Below, in pieces: positions 11,684-22,544 of a DNA stretch of 64,000 nt. The stretch comes from Chaetoceros tenuissimus. Taxonomy: Eukaryota; Bacillariophyta; Thalassiosirophyceae; Chaetocerotales; Chaetocerotaceae. The notes beneath the pieces are model-generated. The model saw only the letters and a list, made by a program, of their open reading frames with translations, searched no databases and was not told the origin of the DNA. The position numbers and the translations under genes were made by a program. Location: NCBI GenBank assembly GCA_021927905.1, contig BLLK01000025.1, positions 1-64,000 on the forward strand. The letters are read 5' to 3'. How positions within the stretch are numbered: the stretch's first letter is position 1; every line of letters starts with the position of its first letter.

Positions 11684-13806
11684 CTAAGTCCCTACGCTGA
11701 TTGCTTTTCCAAAGAGTTGTACTTCATTCAAACTTAAAGTGATTCCCTTGTCTAATTTTGTCACTCTGAACTTTGTACATTGGATTCCTCCAGGGATCAG
11801 TGTGTTGATTTCAGACCCTGAATCTGCATAGTGGTAAGATGCTACAAGTAGGTCTTCATCTTTACTCAGGTCAATCAGGCCATCCGTCCCGTAAAGATCA
11901 ACTTTGATATTCTCAAGTTTTAGACCATCAGGATTGCACTGGTCTCCTCGACAAGCAATTACACGGAACTGCACGATTTCATAGACTCCACGTAAATCAA
12001 TCTCCCACCATTGCTCAATATAATCAGTTGTAGATTCAAATGTAGAACCGTCCAAACCAAACCTTGTCGTCTCATCACCGTCAATTGGTCCTTCGAGATT
12101 GGATCTTTCTGTTGTAGATCTTGCAAAGATCTCGTTCCCAATGACAATGTTACAGATTCCATACCAATCACAGCGGGTTTCAAAGGATTGGGAAGGGGAT
12201 AAACTTGGGCTTGTACTAGGACTTTCAGTATTCAATGGTGAACACAATCCACATGTCAAGGGACAACTACTAAGTAAAGTTTCTAAAACTTGGTCCTGAA
12301 GAAAAGTAAGATCAAAACAATTTTGTCCAATGAATGCTTCGCATCCGTTTCCAGGAAGAAGGAACTGAACTGGGTTTTCGTAGCTTTCGTCATCACGACA
12401 GTTTCGAGGCGATAAGGATGGACGGTTTGAAGGCATTGATGTTGGTCCGATAGACGGGGAAAATGATGGACTAGAAGTTGGTGACACAGTTGGCGATGCT
12501 ACAGCTCCACATGGAACATTGCAAGCTTTTGGACAACTTCTCAACAATTCTTCAAAGTCTGATTGACTACTAAAATTGCTTCTGATAGTATTACAATCAG
12601 GGCCGACATCATTACATGTCTTTGAAGAATCATATGGTAGAACATAAGTTCTACTATCGAAGCAGTCTGTTGGTGTTTGAGAAACTGATGGTTTCAAACT
12701 AGGGGATGTCGTTGGGCGATTCGAAGGGGAAGATGTTGGTGAAGATGTGGCACGAATAGTAGGGGAAGCTGTAGCGTCACAATCTACATTACAAGCTTTT
12801 GGACATTCTCTGAGTAACTCTTCAAAGTCTGATTGTCTGCTAAAGTTACTTCGGATGCTATTGCAGTCAGGACCAACATCGTTACAGGTCTTGGTATTGT
12901 CATAAGGAAGGACGTACGATCTACTATCGAAGCAGTCTGTAGGAGAAGGTGTCGGTCTAAGTGTATCAGGACCAGCGTTGTCACCTTCTGATGGTGCTGC
13001 AGTTGGAACACTATGGAAAGAATCATCATCAAAATAAGTTTTTGTAATATTCTGAAAAGGGAAGAAGATTCCAGGAAAAACAATATAAATACGTACCTAC
13101 AAACTTTGCATGCAAGTGGACAGCTTTTGAGTAAATTGTCATAAATCTCAGGCTTGAATTTGCATGAGAAATCAAAGCAATCGAGAGCTGCAAATCCTGC
13201 ACAATTATGATATGGGAATGGAAGAGGACTGACAAAGTTTGGGTCGTCGACGCAATCTATTGGAGTTGGGCTATCCGTCAATGGGGTCCTAGTTGGGCTA
13301 GGTGTTGCTGGGGTACGAGTTGGATTCAAAGTTTCTGGATCTGTTCCAGTTCCAAAGGTTGGTGCTGATGTAACTGGAGAACTTCCTTTACCTTTTCCCT
13401 TGCCTACAGTTGGATCTAGAGATGTATTCTTTCCTTTGCTGGGAGAGGAAGGAGCTGATGGAGAATTTCCTTTACTTGGACTACTTGAGCCTTTTGAAGG
13501 CATTGATGGAGAACTTCCTTTACTTGGACTACTACCTGAACCCTTTCCACGCGTGCTTATACTAGGCAGAATCTGTCGTTCACCATGTGCCTCTTCACAT
13601 GCCCCACATAGTTTTGGACACCTTTCTTTTACTATGGAGTGTTTACAAAATATATCATTCTTCACCTTGCTTTCCTCAATCCATGTACATGTGTTTGATG
13701 GAAAACCTTCAAGATGGAAGGAAGAATCATTTTCGCAATGAACATCGGCATGAACGTATTTAGCAGCAGCTATGAAGAGGCTGGTACTGGCCAGAGAGAG
13801 CTTCAT
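11684..13806 (-). CDS. Secreted ShKT-like / Lys-Ser-Gly-rich / Cys-repeat / discoidin protein
   Basis: Two exons (13806-13097 and 13010-11684) give about 678 aa. Signal peptide; ShKT-like unit (HCENDSSFHLEGFPSNTC to LCGAC); a Ser/Pro/Lys/Gly tract with SPSKGS repeats and GKGKGKGSS; four further six-Cys units in Pro/Thr linkers; a C-terminal F5/8C-type domain (QWWEIDL, ending with VQLFGK). It is a shorter relative of the gene at 1728-5642: the N-terminal 70 residues match closely and DPTVGKGKG is shared. Two of its Cys units are nearly identical neighbours, pointing to recent internal duplication. The first exon ends in KVCR in phase 2, as in the family. Cell surface or wall location is inferred. 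Confidence 0.88.
12505..12941 (-). repeat. Duplicated Cys-unit within the 11684-13806 gene
   Basis: Two neighbouring units of about 160 bp (roughly 12941-12777 and 12665-12505) encode almost the same sequence, from CFDSR through NDVGPDCN and SQSDFEELLR or its RQSDFEELLR version to CPKACNV. Divergence at the nucleotide level is modest, so the duplication is younger than the other units of the gene. Confidence 0.8.
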
Positions 13807-13904
13807 GTTTACTTCTTCTCAATTTCACAGCTCTTGTATTCAATTTTTAACGCTATGAAGATAGATGTTCAATTGAGTTTGCGGCTGAAATTCAAATTGG
13901 TTCT

Positions 13905-13986
13905 ATGCGACTTTCTGCCGTTTAGTCATCGCCAAATATTTTATTTGAAGTCGCTAAAAATCTATTGCGAGACTGGGGCTTAAATA
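13905..13986 (-). promoter_or_regulatory. Promoter block with CATCGCCAAATAT and GGGGCTTAAATA
   Basis: About 100-180 bp upstream of the ATG at 13806. On the plus strand it holds GCGACTTTC, CATCGCCAAATAT, AAGTCGCTAA, TTGCGAGAC and GGGGCTTAAATA (13975-13986). These match words upstream of the 5642 gene. The divergent gene beginning near 14037 lies only about 50 bp away, so the site could serve both. Confidence 0.5.
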
Positions 13987-14036
13987 TCCAGAAAGTTATT
14001 ACTTTTGTGTCTGGCTCATTATTGATATTCTACTCT

Positions 14037-17000
14037 ATGTCCCCTTTGAAGAAAGGGGTTTCATTGGAACCTGATTATTTTTCCATTTCAGATGTGATTG
14101 CAAACTAAGTATGTTACACGGTATACCAATATTACCATTTACGAGTACTCAACAAATGCTTATTTGAAACAATGACAAGAGGAGATGAGACAAAATTTTC
14201 CACTTTAGTATCGGCGACTCAGAGAGGAACGTGGTATCGACAAAGTAGATTTGCAAAGGGCTCGCAAATATGGAATGAGAGAAATTGCAAGAAATGGATG
14301 TTACAAATATACCTATGCTGGCGTCGTTTTCATTTACAATCCAAAGACAAATACTGAAGTCACAAGCTATAAATGCAAAGATGAAATTCAGGACGAAGAC
14401 ATCTCAACGGGTACACGATTTTCGAAGCCAATCATATTAGAAAAACAAAAGGTTGATTTCAAAGATGTACAAAGTAGAAAGAGAACCAGAGATAATTTGA
14501 TGAAAGATAAATCATTATGGACAAGTCATTCAGTATTAGTGGTTGATATGAGTGGTGAGATATTAGAATCGTGGATTTATTGAATTTTGGAGATTTGTGT
14601 AAAAATCTCAACAAATAAGATGTTTTCCATTACTATAGGTTCTATGCGACGAGATGACGTAAATGGATCCAGAAGTAGAAGTGATGGTGTCTTCATGTCT
14701 ATAGCTCGAGATTATGTGAAGATTCCTTTGGAAAATGGTAGTAGGACATCGACAGATCTAATTTCAGTAGTGATTATGAGAGATGAGGCTGAAATTTTAC
14801 TAGCTTGTGAACCGATAGATTGGTTCCTTTTCAATAAGCTGATAGATCTTCGGAGTTGGGAGAATCTAAGACCTTTTGGTCACGGAAACTACAAACCAGC
14901 ATTGAAACTAGCACAGAAATTGCTCAATATGAATACTCTGGGAACTTGTGCACTTGCAATTCTATTCTTTTCTGATGGAAGTCCTTCTGATTACGAAGAA
15001 AATCACAAGGCTATAGTTGGTCGTCTCGCCTCAAAATTTGGGCGTAGACTTTCTTTAACTTGCATAGGTATGGCATCTGAAAGAGATAACGAAACATTTG
15101 CGACATTGAGGAGTATGGCGGGTAAGTTGATCATTTCATCAGCTCTGGAGTTGCTGTGATGATAGACTTATATTTCACTGTCTTTCAAGCTGAAGCAGGG
15201 TCATATGGCAGCCAAGCGTGTTTTGGGTCTGCATCCTTGAGTGTTGATTCATTGAGCAAGATTGTATCTAGTTTAGCATCTTCTCTGACTACTACGAAAA
15301 CTGAATTGAGTGAAATGACAAATATGGATACTGGAAAGCTCATGTCAATCCGAACTGACATTAGACGCGAAAAGATAGGAAAGAAGGATGATTTGTATTT
15401 AAATAAAGATTGGAATGTGTACGAGAAACAACGTTATGGGCGCTCTTGGATATGGTCTTATGATCATAATGATTACGTTGAATTGTTTGATTTTAGATGC
15501 ATTGTTTGCAACGAAGATACTAGAGTTAATACAGAAGGTACTGAATTGAAGGATTCTGCTATCCTTTGTCAAGACTGCAATTCATGTTGCTTTTGTAGCC
15601 TTACATGTTACCATGCGGGTTATAATGATCACGTTCTAGGAAATTTTAACAATATCGAGAGCTGTGATGCAATGAAGAAATTGTTCATAGAGAAGAAGAT
15701 CGTTAGATTGCCTCGCCCTTCTTATAGCTTGGCTGTGAAAAAGCAAATTTTTGGAGAAGGGGCAGAGCGAATTGTGTCTAAATTGAGGTAAATGTTGATT
15801 TCTTTTCAATGTTATCTTTGTAGTCCATACTTCTCAACAGAGTTTGACAATAGATATCTGGACAATCATCAAAGATTTATTGGAGATATCTTTGTAGCCA
15901 AGGATTCTAGATTTATTTTGGACAAAACACAATATAAGAAGCAAGCTCATTTTCATCGGACATTTATGAGAACACAGGCCATCTCTTCTGTCATGGCAGA
16001 TAGGTTCAATAAAGAAATAGATAAGTTGCAGGATCGTTGTAGCGAAGCTATTTGGAACAAAAGAGTGAAAAAAATGCCTCGAATTAAGTTCTTACAGCCT
16101 GTTGTAACTGAAGTATGGTCGGAGCAAGGACAGGATGCCCTTGCAGAATATTTCTTGATTGAGCCTTTCCTCAAAGGAACTTACAAGAAGTTCAACAGTA
16201 ATGATGGATATGTTAGAAATGTTAAAAATCACCAAAGCGATGACAAATCTCTAGATCAATCAAATGAAAATAAGAAGGGAGTCGACTTAGTAGACGTCAT
16301 GGCGCAACTACAGGTATCCACTGGCTTGGATATCATTGAAGAAGAGGACGAAGAAGACGACGATTATGAAGAAGAAGCTGAAAACATTGGATCTTCAATG
16401 TTGAAAACGTACCAAGATATCGATGATGAACATTTTCCACAGGCCTTTAGTCATTTCACGTATGAGAAAAGTAGGTACAACTTTATTGTTGTAGACCTAC
16501 AAGGAGTTTTGAATGAAGAGATGACAGGAAGCAAGGTTTACAATCTCACTGATCCAGTTATTCACAGACGACACAGGTCAACTGTGTTGAATTTTAACTA
16601 TGGGAGGACTAACCGCAGTGACAAAGGAATCAAAGCATTTATTTCTACCCATAAATGCAGTGATGTCTGTAAACTTCTTGATCTTAAACCTTTATCAAAC
16701 AAAAAGAAGAAGGCTACAAACCAAGAGAACACTGCTATGAAAGAAATTGCACCACGGGATACAGATACAAGACCAAGAATAAATCCAAAGCAAGCGTTAT
16801 CGGTACAACAAGATATCGAAAAGAATAGGACTACAAAGCAATGGAACACTGCTATGAAAGAAATTGCACCACGGGATGCAGATACAAGACCAAAAGCAAA
16901 TCCAAAACAAGTATTATCGACACAACAAAATACAACTTTCAAAAATGTATTCGACATATTGAATCAAGAGGAATCTCCGATCGAAGACTTAGCACCGCCT

Positions 17001-17078
17001 CAGGACGCCAGACCAAAAGCAGTTTCACAGAAACCGCCACCAGCTACTTTCCAAAGTGTATTTGATATTTTAAAATAA
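14037..17078 (+). CDS. VWA - MYND-like zinc finger - alpha-kinase protein
   Basis: Exons 14209-14554, 14639-15121, 15190-15787 and 15824-17078 join in consistent phase (893 aa). A candidate first exon at 14037-14105 encodes MSPLKKGVSLEPDYF and on to VIAN, but its donor looks damaged (see findings). Parts: an N-terminal helical region with IDKVDLQRARKYGMREI; a VWA domain with MIDAS residues D-M-S-G-S, split by an intron, and FFSDGSPSD; a Cys-rich MYND-like cluster (FRCIVCNED, CQDCNSCCFCSLTCYHAGY, ESC); and an alpha-kinase (MHCK/eEF2K type) domain with GEGAERIV, FVAKD, YFLIEPFLKGTYKKF, FIVVDLQGV, NLTDPVIH and FISTHKCSDVCKLL. The tail has duplicated ATNQENTAMKEIAPRD-type repeats. It resembles Dictyostelium VwkA. 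It probably phosphorylates Ser/Thr on helical substrates. Confidence 0.82.
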
Positions 17079-17114
17079 GATGTAGACTACATATTATCGA
17101 GCTGAAGACTAAAT

Positions 17115-18569
17115 TTAAAGCTGAAATCTTGCAAAAACTGAGAACAAATCATCAACGGCATTATAGCCAACCAAGCTAGCTGATAGAGCTGCCAGAATAG
17201 CAAGCCATATTGAAGGTCCAGCTGATCTATACGATTGTGTCCTTTCATTTTTGTCTTCCTTCGATCGTTGAATAAGAGCAACCACTGGGGGTATAATTCC
17301 CCAAAGAGAAAGGACTGGATAGCTTCCGCAAAAGTCAATAGCTGCTAAAAATATAGATGGTGATGTAGACGCAATCAATGTAGCTGGAATCGATATTAAA
17401 GCCCCAGCCTTTATTCTCTTCAAGATATTGTTTTTATCTTTTTCCCCTTTTGCTGATTCTTTGTCAATTTTTCTAGAGTCAAACTTATTTACCCATGCAT
17501 TTACTGTTGAAAGCAAGGCCAAATAGCTTCCTAGAATAGTTGTTAGGATTGCTGTCACAGATAGAGACAGAAGTGGTAATTTCACTGGACCTCCGTTTTG
17601 TATTAAAGCACTAACAGCATCTATAGTGGATGATGCTGGAGTTAATGCTATCCCCAATGCACTCCAAGTAAGTTGTAGACAAAGAGTCATAAACGATCCC
17701 AAAACTATTGCTTTTTTTGTCTTTACTGCATTGTAGTTTGATATTTCACATACTGTAGAAATAATTTCTCCATAACAAAGTAGCTGCAAGAACGAAGGCA
17801 ATGCAGATGGCATCATTGACCAATTACTTGATGCACTCAATAAAGTAAAATCTGCAGAACCCACTCCTATACTGAATACTGAAATGCAACTTAATAAAAA
17901 TAGAGTAGTAAGACCAGCATTTGCATTGGCTGCCATTCTCACTCCTGAACGAGGTGCAAACACTAAAGCTGCTATGGAAAATGCTGATGCTAGACATCCA
18001 ATTCGATAATTGGAAAAGAGCATTCCAGCTCTAGCTATTTGTGACACAAGAGTAGCTTGAATGAGAATAGTAAGTAATATTCCAATTGCAGCTTCCCCTT
18101 TGGAACCAAAAGCTGTTCTACTAATACTTGCAATTGTCGGTGCAACTTCGGAATCAACTTTGGCTCTATTAATACATTCAACTAGAGCAAACGACTGTGC
18201 GAGAAAATACAGCCATACTGCAAACAATGACACAGCTGCAGGATAGAATCCACATGGTGCTACAACTGTGGGAAGGGCGATAAAGCCTCCTCCGATTGTT
18301 GTTCCAGCAATTAGAAAACTTGTTTTGACTAAATCTATGAGGTCACTTGCTTTTGAAGATACTTCATCGTCATCCTGACCAATACCCGCAACCGATGGTA
18401 AAATGAAATCTGCACTTATACGCTTGGATCGGAATCCACTTATTTGCGACGACTCTTTACGTAGAGTTGTTGTTACAGCCCCTCGAGGTATGGAAATTGG
18501 ATGATGTGTGAGACCAAAAGCCTCAGCATATGTAACGAGATATGCCCCTCTGATGAGATTAAGCTTCAT
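17115..18569 (-). CDS. Tryptophan/tyrosine permease-family transporter, likely plastid-targeted
   Basis: A single-exon membrane protein of the Trp/Tyr permease family (amino acid transporters common in bacteria and plastid-bearing eukaryotes). The family hallmark near the first helix is seen in AGTTIGGGFIALPTVVAPCG, followed by about ten further hydrophobic segments. The frame extends to an ATG at 18614, but the Met at 18569 gives a cleaner signal sequence (MKLNLIRGAYLVTYAEAFGL). The AEA-FG junction resembles the ASAFAP cleavage motif of diatom plastid preproteins, followed by a Ser/Arg/Lys-rich transit-like stretch. Uptake or export of aromatic amino acids across a plastid membrane is inferred. 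It is convergent with the VWA-alpha-kinase gene, only 36 bp apart. Confidence 0.85.
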   Translation of the reverse strand: MKLNLIRGAYLVTYAEAFGLTHHPISIPRGAVTTTLRKESSQISGFRSKRISADFILPSVAGIGQDDDEVSSKASDLIDLVKTSFLIAGTTIGGGFIALPTVVAPCGFYPAAVSLFAVWLYFLAQSFALVECINRAKVDSEVAPTIASISRTAFGSKGEAAIGILLTILIQATLVSQIARAGMLFSNYRIGCLASAFSIAALVFAPRSGVRMAANANAGLTTLFLLSCISVFSIGVGSADFTLLSASSNWSMMPSALPSFLQLLCYGEIISTVCEISNYNAVKTKKAIVLGSFMTLCLQLTWSALGIALTPASSTIDAVSALIQNGGPVKLPLLSLSVTAILTTILGSYLALLSTVNAWVNKFDSRKIDKESAKGEKDKNNILKRIKAGALISIPATLIASTSPSIFLAAIDFCGSYPVLSLWGIIPPVVALIQRSKEDKNERTQSYRSAGPSIWLAILAALSASLVGYNAVDDLFSVFARFQL

Positions 18570-18614
18570 TGTTCTCGCAGACCCTATTTTATTGAAGTAT
18601 CTTACATTGATCAA

Positions 18615-19186
18615 GTCGCCGGCTTATGAAAACACGAGAAATGTCTAGACTAACTAGGTAATTTGTTTTGTTTGCTTTTATGTTGACGAGGCAAAGCGAA
18701 AATTACTTTCGTCATTTTTATATGACCCATAACCCATTCCCGTAGTGACTTTCTACGTGAATATTCTACGATGAACGTTATTAAGAAGTTAAACCTTCAT
18801 TTTTCAGCGAATTGACTCTGAGAAGAATCCTTTTTTTTTCATCATAGTACATAATGAATTCGAAGTGTTTCCCTTAAGGTACATGTATTTCATGGATGAC
18901 TAAATAATGAGTGAGACTTCAATCTAATTATTACATACTTCAAAAAATTCAGTACATTCTTCATGGAATTTCTACTTTGGGCGACGCATTTGTCTACATT
19001 CTAGCAGATTCCATTCTAATCTATCATGGTATGCCAACATGAAAAGATTCAAGATAGATTGTAAAAATACAATCCGAACTGATCCGACAGTGAAAATTTT
19101 TATATAGGTTAAATGTTTTTCTACCGTAAATTCAAAGATTTATTCAATCAAAAGGGAATCTTTCCAAGTCTATTTCACCAAAGAGA
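18615..19186. other. Intergenic
   Basis: Upstream of the permease and downstream of the RNase II-N-like gene. AT-rich, with a poly-T run near 18830. No coding or structural feature stood out. Confidence 0.55.
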
Positions 19187-19972
19187 TCATACCCAACATA
19201 GGTCGCTTTCTGCATTTTCAGGATTTCTGCAAAAAGTTTGCTTTGCTGCTTCGACAGCTTTCATAGCTTTGGCCTTGAACGCAACAACTCTACCATGGTC
19301 TTTAATTTCTTTGAAAAATACGTGAGAGAAATTTCCTCTCAATAGCTTCCAAGCCTTGTAAGTTTCAATAGCAGAAGCTGTATGAGAATGAACAAGGTCG
19401 ATCAAGGACTTTGCAGTCAACTCATGAGATTCATCTTCTAAAGTCTCTTCCCATGCCATTTCAAGTAATTCAACAGACATATCCAGATCTTTTAGAAGTT
19501 CTGTTTCAGGTTCTTCAAGAGCTGTGGCAAAATCGTCAAAGATCTGTGGCAACTTCTTCTCATCATTTGGTGAAATGGGCATGGCGAAATTGACTGCTTT
19601 GTCAGCTATATTGTATTTTTCTCCTTCATGACTCATGATTTCGTAGCGAGCTCCTCCACTAGATTTATGCTCGACATTTAAGATCTTTCCGACATGGACC
19701 TTATCATTTTTCGCTGTGAATTCAACAAGGGTTCCTACAGAGAAAGCTTTTTGGAGAACGACCTCATCGCTGCTCTGTGATCCATATAAACCAGTACAGA
19801 AACGATTTTGCTAATAAATATGATAATGAAGTGAGAAAGGTGTCAGTAGGGGTTTCAAAATTCAGGGCTGAGTGAGCGTATGGTATCGAAGACGGTAACT
19901 TACGTTTTGGATTGAGAACCCATTGGAGCTATTGATAACCCATACAAGATTAAGGAAAGAGGCAAACTTCAT
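19187..19972 (-). CDS. Stand-alone RNase II/R N-terminal-like protein, probably plastid
   Basis: Exon 1 (19972-19904) encodes MKFASFLNLVWVINSSNGFS, a signal peptide with an ASAFAP-like NG-F junction. Exon 2 (19810-19187) completes a 230-aa protein. The segment SVGTLVEFTAKNDKVHVGKI, a basic loop, and later LLEMAWEETLEDESHELTAK resemble the N-terminal region of cyanobacterial/plastid RNase II-family exoribonucleases (VacB/RNB type). That region precedes the catalytic RNB domain, which is absent here: the frame closes at 19187 and no further exon is evident. It may be an RNA-binding or regulatory relic. The assignment rests on remembered family patterns, so it is moderate. Confidence 0.55.
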
Positions 19973-20390
19973 AGTATTTCAAGGCAATAATTAAAAACTT
20001 TGGATGTGTTCCCTTGGTTTGGTTCTGTACTACTATTACAACTAACCTTTCTCATACTTTTTTTTCAATGGAATTTCGTATCTTTTGCACTCATAGCATG
20101 ACATGAGGGTTCGCGTTCGCATAAATCAATCAACGAAGTAAAGATAGAGTGTCCCTTTGTAATCTCAATCCCTATCGATTGGGTATTTTACGAATCATAA
20201 TGTCATTGGATTTCAAACATTCAATGCATTTCAAGTTACAATATTTCATTTCATCTTTACAGTATTTATATCTCTAGTAGATAGTTTTTCTATAATTATT
20301 CTTCTACTTTTCCTAAGGAATTATTAAATATCTAGGTCAAACTCATCCATTCTTGTTCTCCAACGCATTCTTTCTCGTAATGTTTAATAT
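19973..20390. other. Intergenic
   Basis: Upstream of the gene starting at 19972 and downstream of the channel gene ending at 20391. AT-rich, with a CpG-containing patch at 20110-20120. No gene seen. Confidence 0.55.
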
Positions 20391-21844
20391 CTACGAACAT
20401 TCACCAAAAGATTTATACTCTTCTTCCGACCGGTAAACTGTTTCAATTTCTTTGACTTCATGGAACTTGTCTAGATTAACAAAGTTTTTGCCATTTTCAG
20501 TTTCTACGCATGGTACAAATCTACTTTCAAAAACAATATCCTCCAAACGGTAACTATGTAGACATTGAAATGTTCCTGAAATCATTGGTTCGATCCCTTC
20601 CACAACGACAATAATCTCCTTATCTTTCAATGTCTCGATTATATCTTCCTTAGTCAGTTCTTTTTTCTCAGTCAACTGTGGTACAACAATTGAGGGATCA
20701 CGATGTGTGCCATTAATAGGAACATTTTTATCAGCGTCTTCAAGAATTTTATTAAATTTGATATGAGTCTTTAGCTGCTCAGCAGTCTCATAGACCTCGC
20801 CGCAAACTGGACATGGCCAACCACCAGTATTTCCAGATATTTGGTCCATCTCTCTGAGCATGAGCCCATGACCCTTCATGATATTCAAATCTTTCCTATA
20901 ATCCAAAGGAGCTAGAGGACTGTATGCATCAATATGATGAGATGCAGTCATTGGGACTCCAGTAAAAATCCAAGAGTTCAACTCATCATTTGGATCAAAT
21001 ATACGCATGGAATGTAAAATATGTGGCTGGCCTTGCTTCTCTTCTTTGTATTTCATCCAAGATGCACAATACATTCGCATGTGAGTTTCTACAATTGGTA
21101 GCTGTGAATCAAGGTCGTATACCCTAACATGGAATAGCCATTTGCCATCCTTTTTCTCGATGATAGCTTGCTTACTGAACAGAACTTGTGCTGAACGCTG
21201 CTCGCATCTAGAAAGTCTAGCAAATATGAAAGCCGTAAAGAAAGCATTAAAAATCATAGACCAAGTCATTTGAAGGTAGATGGAAAATTGAATACCATAG
21301 CACTCAGAATCAAAGAATCCATTAGTGTCGTTTGGGAGAGAGTATCCCTGTCACAAGGAAAGGATAATGAGAAAAATTGAACAAGCCATATTCAATATTG
21401 AAATAAAAATCCAAAAGAATATCTTACCACAGTGGTGCACGTTTCAAGACTAAAGGAAAGTGCTGGGAGAAACTTGATTGGTTCTCCACTTCTTCCAAGA
21501 CCACATTCAGTCAATGGATTTCTACCATCAACATAAACGTACATCCACGCAAAAATGACAAGCCAAAGTACCCAAAGTAAAAGTAATGCTGTGAGGGAGT
21601 ATATAGTCGGCCATCGTAGCATAAGATGGAACCAGTTGTCATTAATGATATACTTGAGACTCCAAGGGAATATATGCCTGCGTCCATTGAGTTTATTCTC
21701 TATCTTGACTTTTGAATTTGATTGAAAAAAGTCTCGGTTTCTCTCAATCAATCTAGGAAATGCATGATGTGCTTTACTGAAACCTTTCAGAGGCTGTCTC
21801 TCTTCATCGGCAGTTTCAAAAGATGAATACATTCCTACTAGCAC
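20391..21844 (-). CDS. Inward-rectifier K+ channel (Kir)-like protein
   Basis: Exons 21844-21428 and 21347-20391 give 457 aa. Two membrane helices flank a pore loop. Helix 1 is near SLTALLLLWVLWLVIFAWMY, the pore loop is ALSFSLETCTTVGYS, and helix 2 is near MTWSMIFNAFFTAFIFARL. The cytosolic immunoglobulin-like domain follows with VLFSKQAII, DGKWLFHVRVYDL and IVETHMRMY, closely paralleling Kir LFSHNAVI and W-R-V-x-x-L. The filter is TVGYS rather than the usual T-I/V-GYG. The intron falls exactly inside it, after T-T-V. An insertion in the cytosolic domain carries CPVC followed 12 residues later by His, half of a C2H2 finger. It probably conducts K+ or another monovalent cation, but selectivity is open. 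Confidence 0.85.
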
Positions 21845-22544
21845 TATATAGAAATGTTGACGATGGCTGATTCTAGGTGCAAGGTGTTGAGCTGTACTTT
21901 ACATGAGATTTGAGTGGTTGTAGGTACTAAATGATTCATCATTCACAACACAAAAAAGCTCCGTCATTTTCAGGGCAGAAAAGAGAAAAATGAGAGTTTC
22001 TAGGCCATTTTTGATATGTCCTTTTTCAAAAGTGAGGTTTCTTTTTTCATTTTTCCATCTCCTGTCTCCTCCTGCTGATGAATATTCTTAGAACAAAAAG
22101 AAGGAAAACTGGTCATCATAGACCTTTTCATGAAAGCAACAGAGTGTAACCAGTGTTGCGTACATGGTTATCATAGAAAGTAAGAAGATACAGCCTGTGT
22201 ACGAAAAGGGATAGAAAGAAGGGTCCCATTGTAACTGTTGGTCGATGAGTAAATAACGGCTTATCTATCATCTAATCTGTCTTTCAAAGAGCTGGAACAA
22301 CACATTATACTTGCACTGCAAAGGTTGATAATAGAGTATGGGAACAAGACGTTACTTCTACATTACAGAATCTTATACTCAATCTACAATTCTTATTTAC
22401 TTCCTGAAGGGTAACGCATATGAGAAGGCTTTTATTCCAGGTGGAAGTAGGAACAAAGGAATGTTCTTGAAACCTCATGGAAATCCATGTTCAGGATTTC
22501 GTGAGTTCATAATATTTCGAAAGGCAAGAACAAAACATTCCAAC
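21845..22544. other. Divergent promoter region
   Basis: Between the Kir-like gene and the 2OG oxygenase. The oxygenase frame is open back to an ATG at 22338, but the Met at 22545 starts a proper signal peptide, so 22338-22544 is more likely 5' UTR. T-rich and A-rich patches only. Confidence 0.5.

Noticed and set aside
22338-22544. N-terminal extension of the 2OG oxygenase to the ATG at 22338
   Set aside because: The extension has no domain, while the Met at 22545 begins a typical signal peptide.
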